A DNA stretch of 64,000 nt from positions 1-64,000 of the forward strand of contig CAUYLG010027054.1 in assembly GCA_963573385.1 (NCBI GenBank). The letters are read 5' to 3'. This DNA comes from Cacajao melanocephalus. Lineage: Eukaryota > Chordata > Mammalia > Primates > Pitheciidae. The notes beneath the pieces were generated by a model. It saw only the letters and a list, made by a program, of their open reading frames with translations. It did no database searches and was not told where the DNA came from. Position numbers and translations under genes: made by a program. Each line of letters begins with the position of its first letter. Position 1 is the stretch's first letter. Positions 37,473 to 51,345 of the stretch are shown here, piece after piece.

Positions 37473-40365
37473 ACATATTTTTATACAGAGGAATAATTTA
37501 ATAAGACTAGGGTATTATGAATATCATTCTGAAGTTAGTTTGAAAAATTAAACAGATAAATATAAAGGAGGAGAGAATTTATGTCCAAATAAGAGGAAAT
37601 AAGACCTGATCAACTCTGTGGAAAGAAGCTAGAGACATAGTAATTATTCAGCAGGAAGCAGGAGTGAATCCGGTTGAAGCAAATGGATGGGTAATGGTGC
37701 CACGACAAAGACCAGGGAGCAGGGCCCATAATTATTTTTCAACAAAATGTATAAGCTACAGATTGTGTAAATCTCAAAGACCAGGTTTGTGCAGTTCTAA
37801 CACATGCAAATGACAGGCAATCTGCAGAGTCCTGCATGGTAGCTTGAAAAGAAAGAAAAAAATCCCCAGTGGAGTCTTTTTTATCATATTGGAGTCGGAA
37901 AGATGAAGAGTTCAGTTAGACTTAGTTGGTGAACTCAGAGAAACAGGAACAATTGGGAAAAATTGGGTGGAAATTAGCTATAACATTCTGATGTAAAGTA
38001 GTACTAAAGGAAATTGGAAGACACGCGATTTGACATAGTAATATATGCTAAAAGAATGAAACCAAATTACAAGAAAATACTAAGAAAGACATAGAAGAAA
38101 AGGAAAAGATACGGAACACGGCAAAATGTGGAAGATAATGAAACGTATATTGAATGACAGGAAAAGCAAGAAGAATTTCATTATTTAGAGCTGTTCTGAC
38201 TAATGTAGGATTTTGATTCCCATTGTGTAATTCAACATGGGAAACTTCAGAGACTGAGAAAATGTGGTTTCTTTTTCTATGAAAATGCATTGCAATTTCT
38301 GTGTAAGATTCATACCGTTCTCTTCATCAATCTTCTGTAAAAGAACAGCACCTCCCAGCAATCCAGATCAGATATTCACATCTTCCAGTGGAAATGTGCC
38401 TGCCCCAGAGCTGGGGAGATTGCTGACTGGCTGGCCATGCCAACTCCTCTTAAAGTCTTTCTTTCCTAAGTGTTTAGGAAGCAGCAGTTCAAAGAAGAGA
38501 AAGTTGATTCATTCTCATTGGTTTCAATTTAAAATTATTATTTCTTAGCATTAAAATCACATTGTAAAAAGATTATAGAAAAATCTTTTTATCTTTAATT
38601 ATAGTGAGTTTAATGTCTACAGTGGATCAGTTTTCCCCAAGACACTTGATTCATCTCTGGGCATACCAGGCACTTTCAACATGAAAAAGGAGAAAGAATC
38701 GTTTCTAAAACAGGCATTTCTTGTTCTTTCATTACAACAAATTTTCTTACACAAAGATACTTTGGACTGTATATATCAACAGTCAACTTTTCCTAATATA
38801 CAGAGAACTGAAAAATAGTTTCGTTTCAATCAATGTCTAGGTCATCGCCTCTACTCACATTTATTTATTTTGTGAGTTGTTTGAAACCAACACCTCAATC
38901 TATTGTTATGGGCTTGATCCTTCATACATGAGAATATCACTTTGGAGACAGAGATTTTTGCAGGGTTTATAATTTTGCAGGAATAAGCAAAGTCTATTTT
39001 AATGGGCTAGGGTTAGGTGATCTATAAAGTCAACCTTGCTATGAGATTCAGCAAGTCTGTGTTTATAGAACTATGCCTTGATGAGTGTGACAATTACAGT
39101 CACTGATAAGTAAACGAATTTTGAAGCAAAGTATTTATTTTTTGTGGTTCTCTTTCTCCTTTGGTTCCTGGAAATGAAAGCCACAGATCTGTCCTCAAGC
39201 TTTGTCAACAGGCCTTTTCAGTTTCTGTTCTTTCAGAGTGAAGTTTCTTTCTGTTTACATCCTGTAAATTTAAAAGAAACAGAAATATGGATGATAGAGT
39301 TGATAAAGTGAAACAGATTCAGCCAAAAAATAATGCTTACAGAAGTTTATGTATTACAAGTTTGTTACTATTTCTTATTGTAACCTTGACTCAACAGTGA
39401 AATTGAGTTTAGATTAGATGAATGCCACAAAAAGAGAATAAATTTTTGATATGTGCCTCAGTAATTCCACTGGCATGTAAGCAAAGAAAGGAAAGATCAA
39501 TATAGTTCAGTTTCAACTAAATATTCTGTTAGCTTTTAAAGTTTTGTGTGTGACATACCTTATAATCATGAATAATATGCACAGATGTTTTTACTTCCAC
39601 GTTAATATTCTAAAATGTCTGTTTAGCTACCTTCCTCTTGGGGAATAAGATTAAAGAAAGGGGAATATTTACGTAAACACATGTTTATCCAAAAGTATTT
39701 ACTGAGTGCCAGGATATTCTCAGTGATGAAGCTATTGTGATGTTCAAAACAAACACAATACTGCCTTTGAGGTGCTTACATTGTCGTGAGGGAGATATAA
39801 TAAGTGAATAAGTAGAAAACGTGTTTTAGATGGTGATAAGTTCTATCAGATAAATAAAGCAGATTACGTATAGGGAGTTCTGGGTAGTGATTGGGAAATA
39901 TGTTGCTATTTCTCAGATTCCTTTATTATTGCAATGTTATTTGTCTTGAGGAATTTGCTAAGTTCAAGAAATGGTGTATTGTTTGTTGGTAATTTGACAA
40001 TACCATTATGGTTTTTTACAGAACATTGCCTCTGAGCAAATAACTAATTTTTAAGTGTAGTTAAGGGCCCAAATTATGTGCTAGCAGATGAGAAAGAGCT
40101 AAAAATAATGTATGGGTAGTAAACTGTAATACAGAGCAGAAGAAAATTTGAAGCCTAGATGGTAAAAAAAGAATGTAAGATAAAATTATGTTAGAGATAT
40201 ATGGGATAGAAGATATAATTGGAATTTCAGAAGACAGGGAAAAAAGAAATAATATTTGAATAAATTATATCATTTGAATTGGTAATGGCTGGGAATTTTC
40301 CAAACTTGAGGAAAGATATCACAAACAGGATTCAAAAGTGTTATAAATCTCAACCAGGATAAAAA
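37473..40365. other. AT-rich intergenic sequence
   Basis: A possible MIR/L2-like piece lies at 39695-39800 (TATTTACTGAGTGCCAGGAT). Otherwise nothing recognised. The open frames at 38048-38548 have no family resemblance. Confidence 0.5.
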
Positions 40366-40905
40366 AGAATAGATTTTGGTATTTTATGAGAGTGTTTTTA
40401 TAAGTACAGAATGATATCATCTTCAAAAAAAGGTTGTTTCTTCTTTTCTAATGCTAATATCAGTTATTTCATTTTATATTCATGTTGCTTTTTCCAAAAC
40501 ATAGAAGAAAATTCTAATTAATAATGGTATTAGTTAACATTTCTGTGAAATTCTTGTCCTTAGTTGATTTTACTGTTCACTATTTCAGAAAACATTTTCT
40601 ATTGTTTTTTGGTCAACAATTATGATTAGGTATTTTCTTTCTAATTTGATGTAACTTATATGTATTATTGTATTTTTATTGCTCAGTTTTATTGGATTTT
40701 ATCACCATCTGTTGATATGTTCATATAATCTTTTCTCTTTAATTTTATGATATTATGGGTTGGGATAATAGAATTTCTAATTGTGCTCCATCTTGAATTC
40801 ACTGCTTTGTTACAAGATATAATTCTTTTTATACAAAGCTAGATTTTACTTGCTTATATTAATTTACAATTCTTTTCTTCCATCACGCTAAATAACATCA
40901 GCCTT
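40366..40905 (-). mobile_element. Old L1 (L1M) ORF2 fragment
   Basis: Minus-strand ORF2-like sequence: CATCTGTTGATATGTTCATA with the following TGGGTTGGGATAAT resembles the reverse complement of the RT region of old L1s. Heavily diverged. Confidence 0.45.
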
Positions 40906-41034
40906 AACTGTTTTTTGTTTTTAATTCATTTTATCATATTTTATATTAAATTTAAATGGGGCTGTGACATGAAATGAAGAACTTTCTACTTGTATATAAG
41001 GTCTGAAATAGTACCAACAATGTTTATATTCTTT

Positions 41035-41570
41035 TATAGCTTTATTGAGATGTAACTCACATACCTTACAACTCACCTATTTAAAGTATAAACTTAAATG
41101 GTTATCAGAATATAGAGCTGCATAATTATCACCACAACCCGATTTTGGAACATTCTTATTATCTCAGAAAGAAACACACATGCCCCTTAGCCTGCCCCAC
41201 AAACTAAAGCCAGCCTCCCTCCCCCAGGCCTTGGCAATTATTAACCTACTTTCTATCTCTGTGGATTTTCTCATTGCCCATTCCGATAACTTCCTATAAT
41301 CATTTAATATGCAGTCTTTTGTGATTGACTGTTTTCACTCAGCACAATGCTTTCAAGGTTTATCCATGTTGTGTAGTATGTTGTTGAATAATATTCCATT
41401 GTATAAATATACTACATTTTTCATTCATTAATTAGCCAAAGGACATTTTGCTTGCTTCCACTTTGGAGCTACGATGAATAATGCTGCTATGAACAGTCAG
41501 GTACAAGTTTTTGTATGAACATATGTTTTAATTTTTGGGGGGTACATACTTAGGAGTAAAATTGCTAAAT
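41035..41570 (-). mobile_element. Old L1 (L1M) 3' region
   Basis: Reverse-oriented 3' end: AGCTTTATTGAGATGTAACT, then TTATCCATGTTGTGTAGTAT, GAATAATATTCCATTGTATA and ATGAATAATGCTGCTATGAA. Confidence 0.75.
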
Positions 41571-42337
41571 TCGGTTGACTTTTTACTGCATGCCTCAAGA
41601 ATTACAGCATGCTAATATACTCATCGTCTAAAATTCTACTACTTTAATTAGATTCCTACAATATTAAATTTTGGAAATAAATATGTATTTAATTATGTTT
41701 AAGAATGCAAGTTAGGCATTTTATATTCTTTGAAGGTATTTTGTTCTTTTTTTCTTATGTTTTTGTGGAATTTAATATATAAAAGTCAGAAGACGTGAAA
41801 CAAACCTATAAACATATTTAGGTTCATCAAATCTGAATATGTTAAACCAAAAATACATTGATAGCCACCTTCAGAATTACTTAGTTTTTCAATCAGTCGT
41901 CTTAGAATCCATCACAACTGAATCCAACCTAACAAAATTCAAATGTAATATCACATTTTCTATTTGGTTGAGATTCAAATTAAAGGACACATAATCTATA
42001 TCAAAGTCAATTAGAGGATTTGCAGAAACCAGTTCAAAACACACAGTTCCATCAAAAGGAGCACTGGCAGTTTAGCTGGCAATGTGCCAAAGAGTAGTTT
42101 AGAGTTAGCACAATTGAGTACTTACATTCTGCTGTGTAAAGAACTTATCAAAGGCTGAAACATAGACATCACATTTAAGTTTTTCAAAGTAAATAACTAA
42201 TAATTTTGTTTTGTATTAAGTTGCACACCACAAATGCAAAAGCATATTTCAAAAGTATCTGTTTTGAATTGTTAATTATGTGGCTCCAGTAGTCATTCCT
42301 TTTTAATAATTATGATGGTAATATATGTGGTTATAAG

Positions 42338-42660
<323 letters not shown>

Positions 42661-42793
42661 TCAATACATTCCAGGCCAAAGGAACCCTTATAAATAGAAA
42701 TGTAGGTGAAAAACACAATGATCCTGTTCTGGGGATGTGTTGTGAATGCAGAAAAGTGTGTTTGGATGTGCATGCATACTTGTATATGAATAC

Positions 42794-43166
42794 TGTATGA
42801 GTCTGTTTTCACACTGCTGAAAAGACACTATCTGAGACTGAGTAATTTATAAAGGAAAATTGTTTGATTGACTCACAGTTCTAACTATCTGGGGAGGCCT
42901 CAGGAAATTTACAATTACGGCAGAAGGAGAAGCAGGTACATCTTACATGGTGGCAGGTGAGAAAGAGAGAGAGAAAGACAGAAAGAGCGAGAGAGAACCC
43001 AGGGAAAACTACCATTAGTAAAGCTATCAGATCTCATGAGAACTCCTTCACTATCACAAGAACAGCATGGGGAAAATCTCCCCCATGATCCAATCACCTC
43101 CCTCAACACCTGGGGATTAGAATTCAAGATGAAATTTGGGTGGGGATACAGAGCCAAACCATATCA
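42794..43166 (-). mobile_element. THE1/MST-type MaLR solo LTR
   Basis: The reverse complement of a THE1-like LTR, from TGTATGAGTCTGTTTTCACA to GAGCCAAACCATATCA. About 373 bp. I could not match flanking 5-bp duplications. Confidence 0.85.
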
Positions 43167-44515
43167 AGTGTATTTGGACTGGTGGATAATCACAGTGTAA
43201 GAGCAAATGCAGACCTATTAATAAAATATCCACCAGAAGGGAAGAGTTGATCCACTTGCCAGATAATTTTTTAAAAATTTGTAGCTAATGTAAGATTTTC
43301 ACTGGGTAGCTATTTTCATGCTTAGAGGTACTATTTAAATGAAACCTCTAGTCTGGTAGGATAATCAGTTGACTATTGATTTTTTAATCTTTTTTCATGG
43401 AGAACAAACTGTCACTAAAATTGCTGCTCAGTACCAAAACTACAATGGTAAATATCAACTTTAATTTAAATTTAATGTTACACCTGCATTTTGGCAAACT
43501 AGAAGTAAAATTAAGAAGCCAATAATGAATGTACATACTAACTTATTGACAAGAAAAATTAAATTGAGAATAGGCATTTAAGGGGAAAGAAATTTATATA
43601 CTTGATATGCAGAGAATACTCTTTCTATTAAAGTTTTAGTTAATAGTGACAAATGCTTGAAATTTCAATTTTCAAAACCTGAAGAGTGCAAACAATGGTA
43701 ACTCATAAGACAGCATATATCTCAGTATGTATTTTTGAGAGCATTTGTTCTGTGAGATAATCTTCAAAAAGAGGATGAGTAGATAAATAAGTTTATGAAT
43801 CAAACTTGCTGTTCCATGGTACTTTTTATGTTCTTGATATACATTGTATAGTGTAGACTCTAAGAAGTCTTATGGAAAATAATTGATTTAACTTTCCTTA
43901 ATTAACTTTTAATTAATCAATTTAGGTTTGATAAAACTAGGATCATGCATAATACACTGTTGGAAATTCTGCCATAACAAAATTCCATAACTTTATTACT
44001 TTTTATTTTCTGATCTCAGATGCTGAATTACATAAATATTTAATCATTTGAGAGGTGATAAAGGAAAGGAGACACTAGAGAATCCATCTTGCATGATAAA
44101 ATGTCATATGTTATACATGTCTTTTTATATCAAATGATTCCACCAAATTCTCTTATATCTCATGAGTTCTTAGCAATTTTATTCTCAGAGCTTTTAAAGT
44201 AGCTTGTATGTACATGTACTATAATATGCAGCATAATTTAATTTAATATTTTAATGTTAAAAATAAAAATTTTGAAGTACACACAAACACAGTTATTTTT
44301 TAAATTAACACTCAAATACTCATTAATCAGGTTGAGAAATACAATTTACTGGAACATATCAGAATTTAGGAAGGTTCTCTATCATTCCTCACTGATTGCA
44401 TAGCCCTCCATTTGCAGATAAATTACTATACTAAATTCGGCTTCACCATTGAATAAAAAGTTTTGGGAGATTCATCTACTGTATATTCTTGCATAGTATA
44501 TTAGTTGTATTTATA
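43167..44515. other. AT-rich intergenic sequence
   Basis: No repeat family or gene recognised. Confidence 0.45.
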
Positions 44516-45065
44516 GCATTGTTGAAGTCTAATTCATGTGTTACAAATTTTATCTATCTCAAGTATACATATAGATCAATCTTTGTGGATGTGTAGTTAT
44601 GTCCCCATCACCTAATCCAGTTTTATAACAGTTCCATCACACCTCAAAGCTTCTCTTTTGATGATTTAATATAAATTCCTGTATCTATTAATACCTACAG
44701 TCCCAAGGAACTACTAATCTGCTTCTATCTCTGTAGCCTTTTTTTCTATAAATTTTATACATAGGGAGTAATACAATATGTATACTCCTTTGTGTGTGGC
44801 TTCTTCCTCATGGCACATTTCTGGTGTTCATACGTTTAGGCGTGACTCAATGGTGCATTATTTTTTGCTGCTGTGTTCATATGGATATGATGTTTCTCCA
44901 TATTTTTTCTCCATTTACTGGTTGATAGATGCATATCCTTAGTTTTTGTATAATATGACTAATTTTGTTTATGAGCATTCATGTTTAAGTCTTTGTATGA
45001 TGTACGTTTTCATTTCTCTTGGTAGATACCTAAAGGCTAAATTGCTGCATAGTAATGGTAAGTGT
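44516..45065 (-). mobile_element. Old L1 (L1M) 3' region
   Basis: Reverse-oriented: TTGTTGAAGTCTAATTCATG, TGTCCCCATCACCTAATCC, and near the end TTTCATTTCTCTTGGTAGAT. Confidence 0.65.
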
Positions 45066-45099
45066 GCTAGAACAATTGGACACCCACATGCAAAAAAAA

Positions 45100-46390
45100 A
45101 AAAAAATCTAAACATAGAGCTTATATTTTAAACAGATATTAACTCAAAGTGGATTATATACCTAAATGTAAAATGTAACCAAAAATCTTCTAAAAGGTAA
45201 CATAAAAAAATCTAGGTGTCCTTGGGTTAGGTGATGAGGTTTTAGATACAACACTAACAGTAGGACCCATAAAAAAGTTGGACTTCACTAAGATTAAATA
45301 ATTCTGCTGTGCAAATACATTGTTAGAAGTGAAAAGGCAAGCTACAGACCTCAAGAAAATATTTACAAAATACGTATCAGAAAAAGACTGTTATCCAAAA
45401 TACACAAATAGTTCTTAAAACACAATAATAAAACAAAAAAAAATGGGCGAAAGATCTAAATAGACTTCATTAAAGAAGATACAAAGATGGCAAATAGGCA
45501 TATATATGAAAACATGCCCAGCATAATACGTCTTAAGGAACTACAAATTGAAAATAACAACAACAACAATGAAGTTCCATTACTCACCTCTAAGAATGGC
45601 TAAGATACAAAACCCTGACAACACTAAGTCTAGCATGGATATGGAACAGTGGGAACTCTCATTCACTGCTGGTGGGAGTATAAAGCAGCATAGTCACTTT
45701 GGAAGACAGTCTGGCAGTTTATTACAAAGTTAAACGTCATCTTATCATATTACCCAGCAATCATGCTACTAGATTTAACCAGATGGGTTGAAAATATACA
45801 TATGTGAAAATCCCCACATGAAGATTTATAGCAGCTCTAGTCATAATTGCCAAAAACTGGGAGCAACCAAAATATCCTCAACAGGTGAATAGGCAAACTG
45901 TGGTATGTACACATAATAGAACAATATTCAGCCATCAAAAGAGGTTAGTAATCAAGCCATGGAAAGACATGTGGGCATCTTAAATGGCTGTTAATAAGTG
46001 AAAGGAGCCAGTTTGAAAAAGCTGCACATTCTCTGATTCAAATTATGACAGTTTGGAAAAGGTAAAACCATAAAGACAGTAAGAAGATCAGTGGTTGCCC
46101 AGTGGTTGCCCAGTGGTTTGTTTAGAGGGAGAGAAAGACAGAAGAAAAGATGAAGCAGAAAAGTGGGATTTTCAGGGCAGCAGAAGTCTTCTCTATGATG
46201 TAATATTGGATGCATATTACACACAATTGTACAACACAGAAGTGAACCCTAATGTAACTTCTAAACTTTAGTTAATAATAATGTAGCAATATTGCTTCAA
46301 CAATTGTAACATACATATCACACCAATGCAAGATGTTAAAAAACAGAAAAACTGTGAGCAGGTGTTGGGAAGGAGTATACAGAAATTTGC
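45100..46390 (+). mobile_element. Old L1 (L1M) ORF2 3' end and 3' UTR
   Basis: Decayed ORF2 sequence with AACTCTCATTCACTGCTGGT, ATTCAGCCATCAAAAGAGG and the 3' UTR string AATGCAAGATGTTAAAAAAC. Meets the previous, opposite-strand fragment head-to-head. Confidence 0.7.
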
Positions 46391-46496
46391 AGAGAAATAT
46401 GGATTTTAAAAAGGTAGTATACGGTTGGCAATTTCAAAAATGTCTTATTTTTGAAATTGCCAACCATATACTACCTTATAAAATCCATATTTCTCT
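46391..46496. repeat. Near-perfect inverted repeat, 50-bp arms, 7-nt loop
   Basis: Left arm 46391-46440, right arm 46448-46496, loop TGTCTTA. Pairing has one single-base length difference and one or two mismatches. It interrupts an old L1 3' UTR. Confidence 0.92.
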
Positions 46497-48055
46497 GTAA
46501 ATTTATCCTAAGGGGAAAGACCAATGTAGCTTTTTTTTTTTGCCTACAAAATGCTGGAGCAAATCATAAGAAGGAAGAAAATGTAGTGGGGAAATCAGAG
46601 ATCTGGCAAGACCAAGGGGAGTTGCAGGAGGATTTTATTTAATGTGGTCACCAGCTCAGCAGAATTGCTTTCTAATTCTGAGCAAAAGACAAAGAAAATG
46701 GAGTACCTTTATGCACCTAGGTGGTACAGAATGAGGAAGCAGGAAGCAGGTTTTACAGAAGCCAGAACAAAGAACAGTTAATTAACTTGTGACTTGTGTT
46801 GTGTTGCACTTTACATTTGAAAAGTAATATTTTGAGAAACACATTCCACAGTCTTTGTGACCTTGCAGCTGGTGAGCAAGAAACACAGGAACTTTTAGAT
46901 GCCTGGGAACTTGGCTAAGAATGTGGCAGATAAGGTCAAATCGTTTACAGGGAGGCGGTTAATATTCTGCCTTAGACAGAGCTTGGAAGATATTGTATTA
47001 AACAGCATACAACACAGCAAAATTTACTTTATTTTACAGAAACTGCAATTTGTAAGGTTTTGTTTTACAATTATTGTTATTATTTAATTTCCTTCTTCAG
47101 CACAAGTAGCTCCAGGTACAGACATTATCATTCCCTATTTACAGTCACTTATTCAGTGAGTCTGGGCCTCAAGAACTTGTGTAATTTTTTCCAGAACATT
47201 GACTACCATATTTTATTTACTCAAAAGTTAAAAACATAAAACAATTAGTTAATATGCAAGGTTTTGCTGTGTGGCAATGGAAATAAGCATTCCTGCCAAG
47301 CACTTATGGAAAAAATGTGAAGGACAGCCGCTGCCGCTATGATAACTCTAGAAGTTTGAGAACTGAGTTGGTCTAGCGTACTTGAGTCTCACAGACAGGC
47401 AGTCCTAGTATCTAGTACGGCTAAATCTTATATAAGGCAGTCTGATCCCTCAATCAGCAAGGTCACAATGAAAATGATTCTTGAAAAAAAAAGAAAAAGA
47501 AAAAGAAAAATTTACCTCCTCATTTTCATCTGGTTGAATGATTTTCACCCTTGTGAACATGAGCATGACCCTGCGTCATGGTTAGGGATAACTGTCTAGT
47601 CCAGCAGGTAGAGGCTACTGAAAATGTGGCCCACCGGCCTGGATACCTTACCTTGGGAACACTATTGTTTTCAATTCTGGACTTTGGAACAAACAGAGAG
47701 GGGTCATTGTTTAGACCTAGAGTAACCTGTACGGTAATACACAGGTTTAAAATAATACAACCAACATTTTCACATGTCCTTCACAACTGCTGACATGCAT
47801 ATTTTATCTCTTCTAAAATATTCCTTTCAGCACGTTAAAAAAAATAAATGTAAATTAATTAATATATGAACTCCAGCGACAGCAAGATACAAATTTGTGT
47901 GAGCTTAAACATTTTAAAAGAAGTTTTCGTAAATAAGGGATATCAAATGGGCTCATGTTTACTTGGGGGAAAAATATCCCTCCCTTTTCTAGTTCATACT
48001 AGAAATCTAGTTCATACCACAATCTAGCTTCATAGGAATTTATTTTGGAAATACG
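46497..48055. other. AT-rich intergenic sequence
   Basis: Contains an (AAAAAG)n run at 47484-47510. The 71-residue frame at 47578-47793 has no family resemblance. Confidence 0.45.
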
Positions 48056-48057
48056 AT

Positions 48058-48492
48058 CGCCTCTCAGTATTTGTGGAATATTTATTCAAGGACCCCCCAC
48101 CACCCAACAGAATTCACAGATACTCAAGTCCTTGATATGCAATGTTATATTAATGTTATATATGTAAACATTATATTAATACCATTATATTCATGTTATA
48201 TTACATATTATATATGAATATAAGGAATGTTATATTAATATAACTTATATTAATGCCAATATTATACACACAGTCTCACACATACTTTGTCAACTCTGGA
48301 TTAATTATAATATCTAATACATTGTAAATGCTTTATAAATAGCTGTTATTGTGTTTTGTTTAGGGAATAATAAGAAAAAAAATCTGTATATGTTCATCAC
48401 AGACACAACCATTCCTTTTTTACAAATACTTCTATCTGTGCTTAGACAAATTCATGGATGCAGAACCCAGGGATAGAGAGGGCCAACTGTAT
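48058..48492. mobile_element. DNA-transposon remnant (TcMar-Tigger-like, non-autonomous)
   Basis: Starts CGCCTCTCAGTATTTGTGGA, contains TTTAGGGAATAATAAGAAA and ends GATAGAGAGGGCCAACTGTA, a recurrent primate DNA-transposon pattern. A 110-bp TTATATTAA-rich expansion sits inside (48150-48255). Confidence 0.6.
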
Positions 48493-49590
48493 ATATGAGA
48501 AAGACCAAATTTATTTTCCTTTCCAAGTCAATACAGAATACTTATAAGTATTATAAATGTGTAAAAAGTATTCTGAATCTTCTTTTTAATTTTTCTGAGA
48601 CACTTTCAATACAGAATGAAGTAGAAAGAACACTAAAGTAGTAGATAGAATATTATAACTAAGATTCTAGTTCTTCCTTTATCTGTAACTTTGCATAAAT
48701 CACACAATGTCAAGAGTATTAATTCTTTCATCAGAAAAATAAAAGCAACCATAAAAAAATCCCATGTCACAAATGAATTTTGGGGACCAAAAGATAACGA
48801 ATTTGAGAGTGCTTTGTAAATAAACACATACAAATCAGACATTGTGACAGTGGAAGACATCTATTGGCCACAAATCAGCATACAGGAAAGTGAATTGTAA
48901 TGTGACTTAGGAAAGGCATGCCATTATTTCAGGTATCTCAGCAGAGTCATATGCATCAATAGCTGTGCCTGGGGCTCACTAAAGCATTTGATTTTCTCTT
49001 TTTAAGTTTTACTAAAGGCAGAAGTGCATAAATTCTGCCATTTAACATTATTTCAGGTTTATTGCCAAATACATATAATTTAGAATACTGTTTAAGCCTT
49101 CTTTTTATAATTAATTACTTTTAAATATAAACACTACAAAAGCTTTTCTGTAAGATTTTAAAAACAATTTGATGACTATTAATATAATTCAGCTAATGAC
49201 TCTTAGATACCCTAAAATCCGTATATTAATAATTTCACATTTGTTGTTTTCCACTAATGCCATCCACTGTATATGCAAAAATGGACAATTAGGCATAATG
49301 CCCAATGACAGTATTTCTCAGGATACTGGTAAATATGTGGGCTAGCTTACAGATCTTTGACATTTTCATAAGTCCGGTCTATTTTACAAAATTATATTGC
49401 TATTTCTCACATATCTCGGCCTCTAATTTAAGCACATGAAGTAGGCCATGCTATTTGTACATGTTTAGTTCATTTGGGGGATAAAATTATTTTTTCTCAT
49501 GATTATTGTAATAGAATATTTTTTCTTCTCTGCTCTATCCTAAACATAACATCCTCTTTCTCTTTGTGAGAATAATTTATTTTCTTTTTA
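48493..49590. other. AT-rich intergenic sequence
   Basis: Nothing recognised. Confidence 0.45.
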
Positions 49591-50189
49591 TTTTTTAAAT
49601 TGACAAAATTATGTATATTTACTATGTACATAGGATGTTTTGAAATAGAAATACGATGAGGAATGACAAAATCTCACTAGTTCACATATGCATTGCTTCA
49701 CATACTTCTTTTTGTGATGAGAACACCTCACATCTACTCTTTTACCACTTTTCACAAGCACACTACATTATTAACTGTAGTCACTATGTTGCATATTAGA
49801 TCACTTGAACTTATTTCCCGGCTAACTGAAGTTTCGTATGCTTTGACTAACATCTCCCCATTACAATGACCCCAACCCCTAGTAACCACCGCTCCTCTTT
49901 ATCTCTGTGATCAGACAGTATTTGTCTTTCTGTGCCTGGCTTATTTCATTTATCATACTGTCCTCCAGGTTCATGTATGTTGCTGAATAAAACAGGATTT
50001 CCTTCTTTTTATGGCTGAATGGTATTTCATTGTGTATGTACCACATTGTCTTTATCCATTTATCTTTTGATGGACACAGGTTGATTTCATATCTTGTCTA
50101 TTATGAATGGTGCTGCAGTAAACCTGGGAGTGAAGATATCTCTTTGGCTTACTAACTTCATTCCTTTTGGATAGGTATCCAGTAATGGT

Positions 50190-50510
50190 GTTGCAGGACT
50201 TTTCCTTGGTTCAGCTAAAGATGGGGTTCTTTGTTCCATGGCCATGAAAATTCAGGCTCACAGGCAATTTGAATGGTGAGTAAGACAGGGTTTTATTGAG
50301 GAAGAGAAGGGGTAAACAGGGAGTCTCTCTAGGAAAGAGTCCCTGCTAGAGTGCTTCCTGCCCACTGCTTGAATTTCAGGTTCCACACAGGAAGAGGAGA
50401 GGCCAGGCTCCTCCCCACCGCAAATGATGTGAACTTCCTGAGGCTCCATCCCAGAGGGCAGGCTGGTTGGGGATTTTCCGGAGATCCCCCACTTCCACTT
50501 TGCTGTCTTA
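50190..50510 (-). mobile_element. Solo LTR, ERV1-like, inserted in the L1
   Basis: A 321-bp block splits the L1 sequence between ATGG (50186-50189) and ATGG (50511-50514), a 4-bp target duplication. On the minus strand it begins TAAGACAGC, carries AATAAAACCCTGTCTTACTC and ends TCCTGCAACA, as an ERV1 LTR with TG changed to TA would. Confidence 0.75.
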
Positions 50511-50765
50511 ATGGGATTGCTGGATCATATAGTAGTACTATTTTTAATTTTTTATCAAATGCCTCACTGTTTTCTATGATGGCTATACTAATTTACTTCC
50601 CTACCAACAGTGTGTGAGGGTTTCCTTTTCACCACATCCTTGCCAACACTTGTTACCTTTGGAAATACCCATTCTGACAGGTGTGAGGTGATATCCTATT
50701 GTAGTTTTAATTTGCATTTCCCTGATAATTAGTGATGAACATTTTTCCATTTACCTGCTGGCTCT

Positions 50766-50773
50766 GTGTGTGT

Positions 50774-50815
<42 letters not shown>
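50766..50815. repeat. (GT)n microsatellite
   Basis: About 25 dinucleotides with two A interruptions. Likely length-polymorphic. Confidence 0.95.
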
Positions 50816-50818
<3 letters not shown>

Positions 50819-51345
50819 AGGTCCCTTTTACTTTTTAAAATCAGGTTATTTGTTTTCTTGCTATTGAGTGGTTTGAGCTCCTTATATATTTTGGATATGA
50901 ATCCCTTATCAGATGTGTAGTTTGCAGATATTTTCTTCTGTCCTCTAGGTTGTCTCTTCACTCTGTTGATTGTTTCCTTTGTTGTGTAGAAGCTTTTTAA
51001 GTTTGAGGTGATCCTATTGGTTCATTTTTGCTTTTGTTGCCTGTGCTTTTGGGGTGATATCCAAAATATCATTATCCAGACCAATGTTATGAAGCTTTGG
51101 TTCTCTGTTTTCTTATAGTAGTTTTACAGTCTCAGGTTTTATGTTTAAGTCTTTAATCTATTTAGAATTGATTTTGTACTTGGCATGAGATAAGGGTCCA
51201 GTTTCATTCTCCCACATGTGGATATCCAGTGTTTTCAACTCCATTTAATGAAGAGACCGCCCTTTCTCCATTGTGGGTTCTTGGCACCTTTGTCAAAAAT
51301 CAGTTAGCAGTAAATTTCTGGATTTATTTCTGGGCTTTCTGTTCT

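Larger units (their letters stand above)
49595..51345 (-). mobile_element. L1MA-type ORF2 3' part and 3' UTR, interrupted by an LTR
   Basis: Reverse-oriented L1: AAATTGACAAAATTATGTAT at the 3' end, then CCTCCAGGTTCATGTATGTT, AATGGTGCTGCAGTAAACCT and, beyond the LTR, ACTTCCCTACCAACAGTGTG and TTGGCACCTTTGTCAAAAAT. The reading frame is broken. It holds a (GT)n microsatellite. Confidence 0.85.

Noticed and set aside
50258..50449. 63-codon minus-strand frame
   Set aside because: Lies in the solo LTR, which is non-coding.
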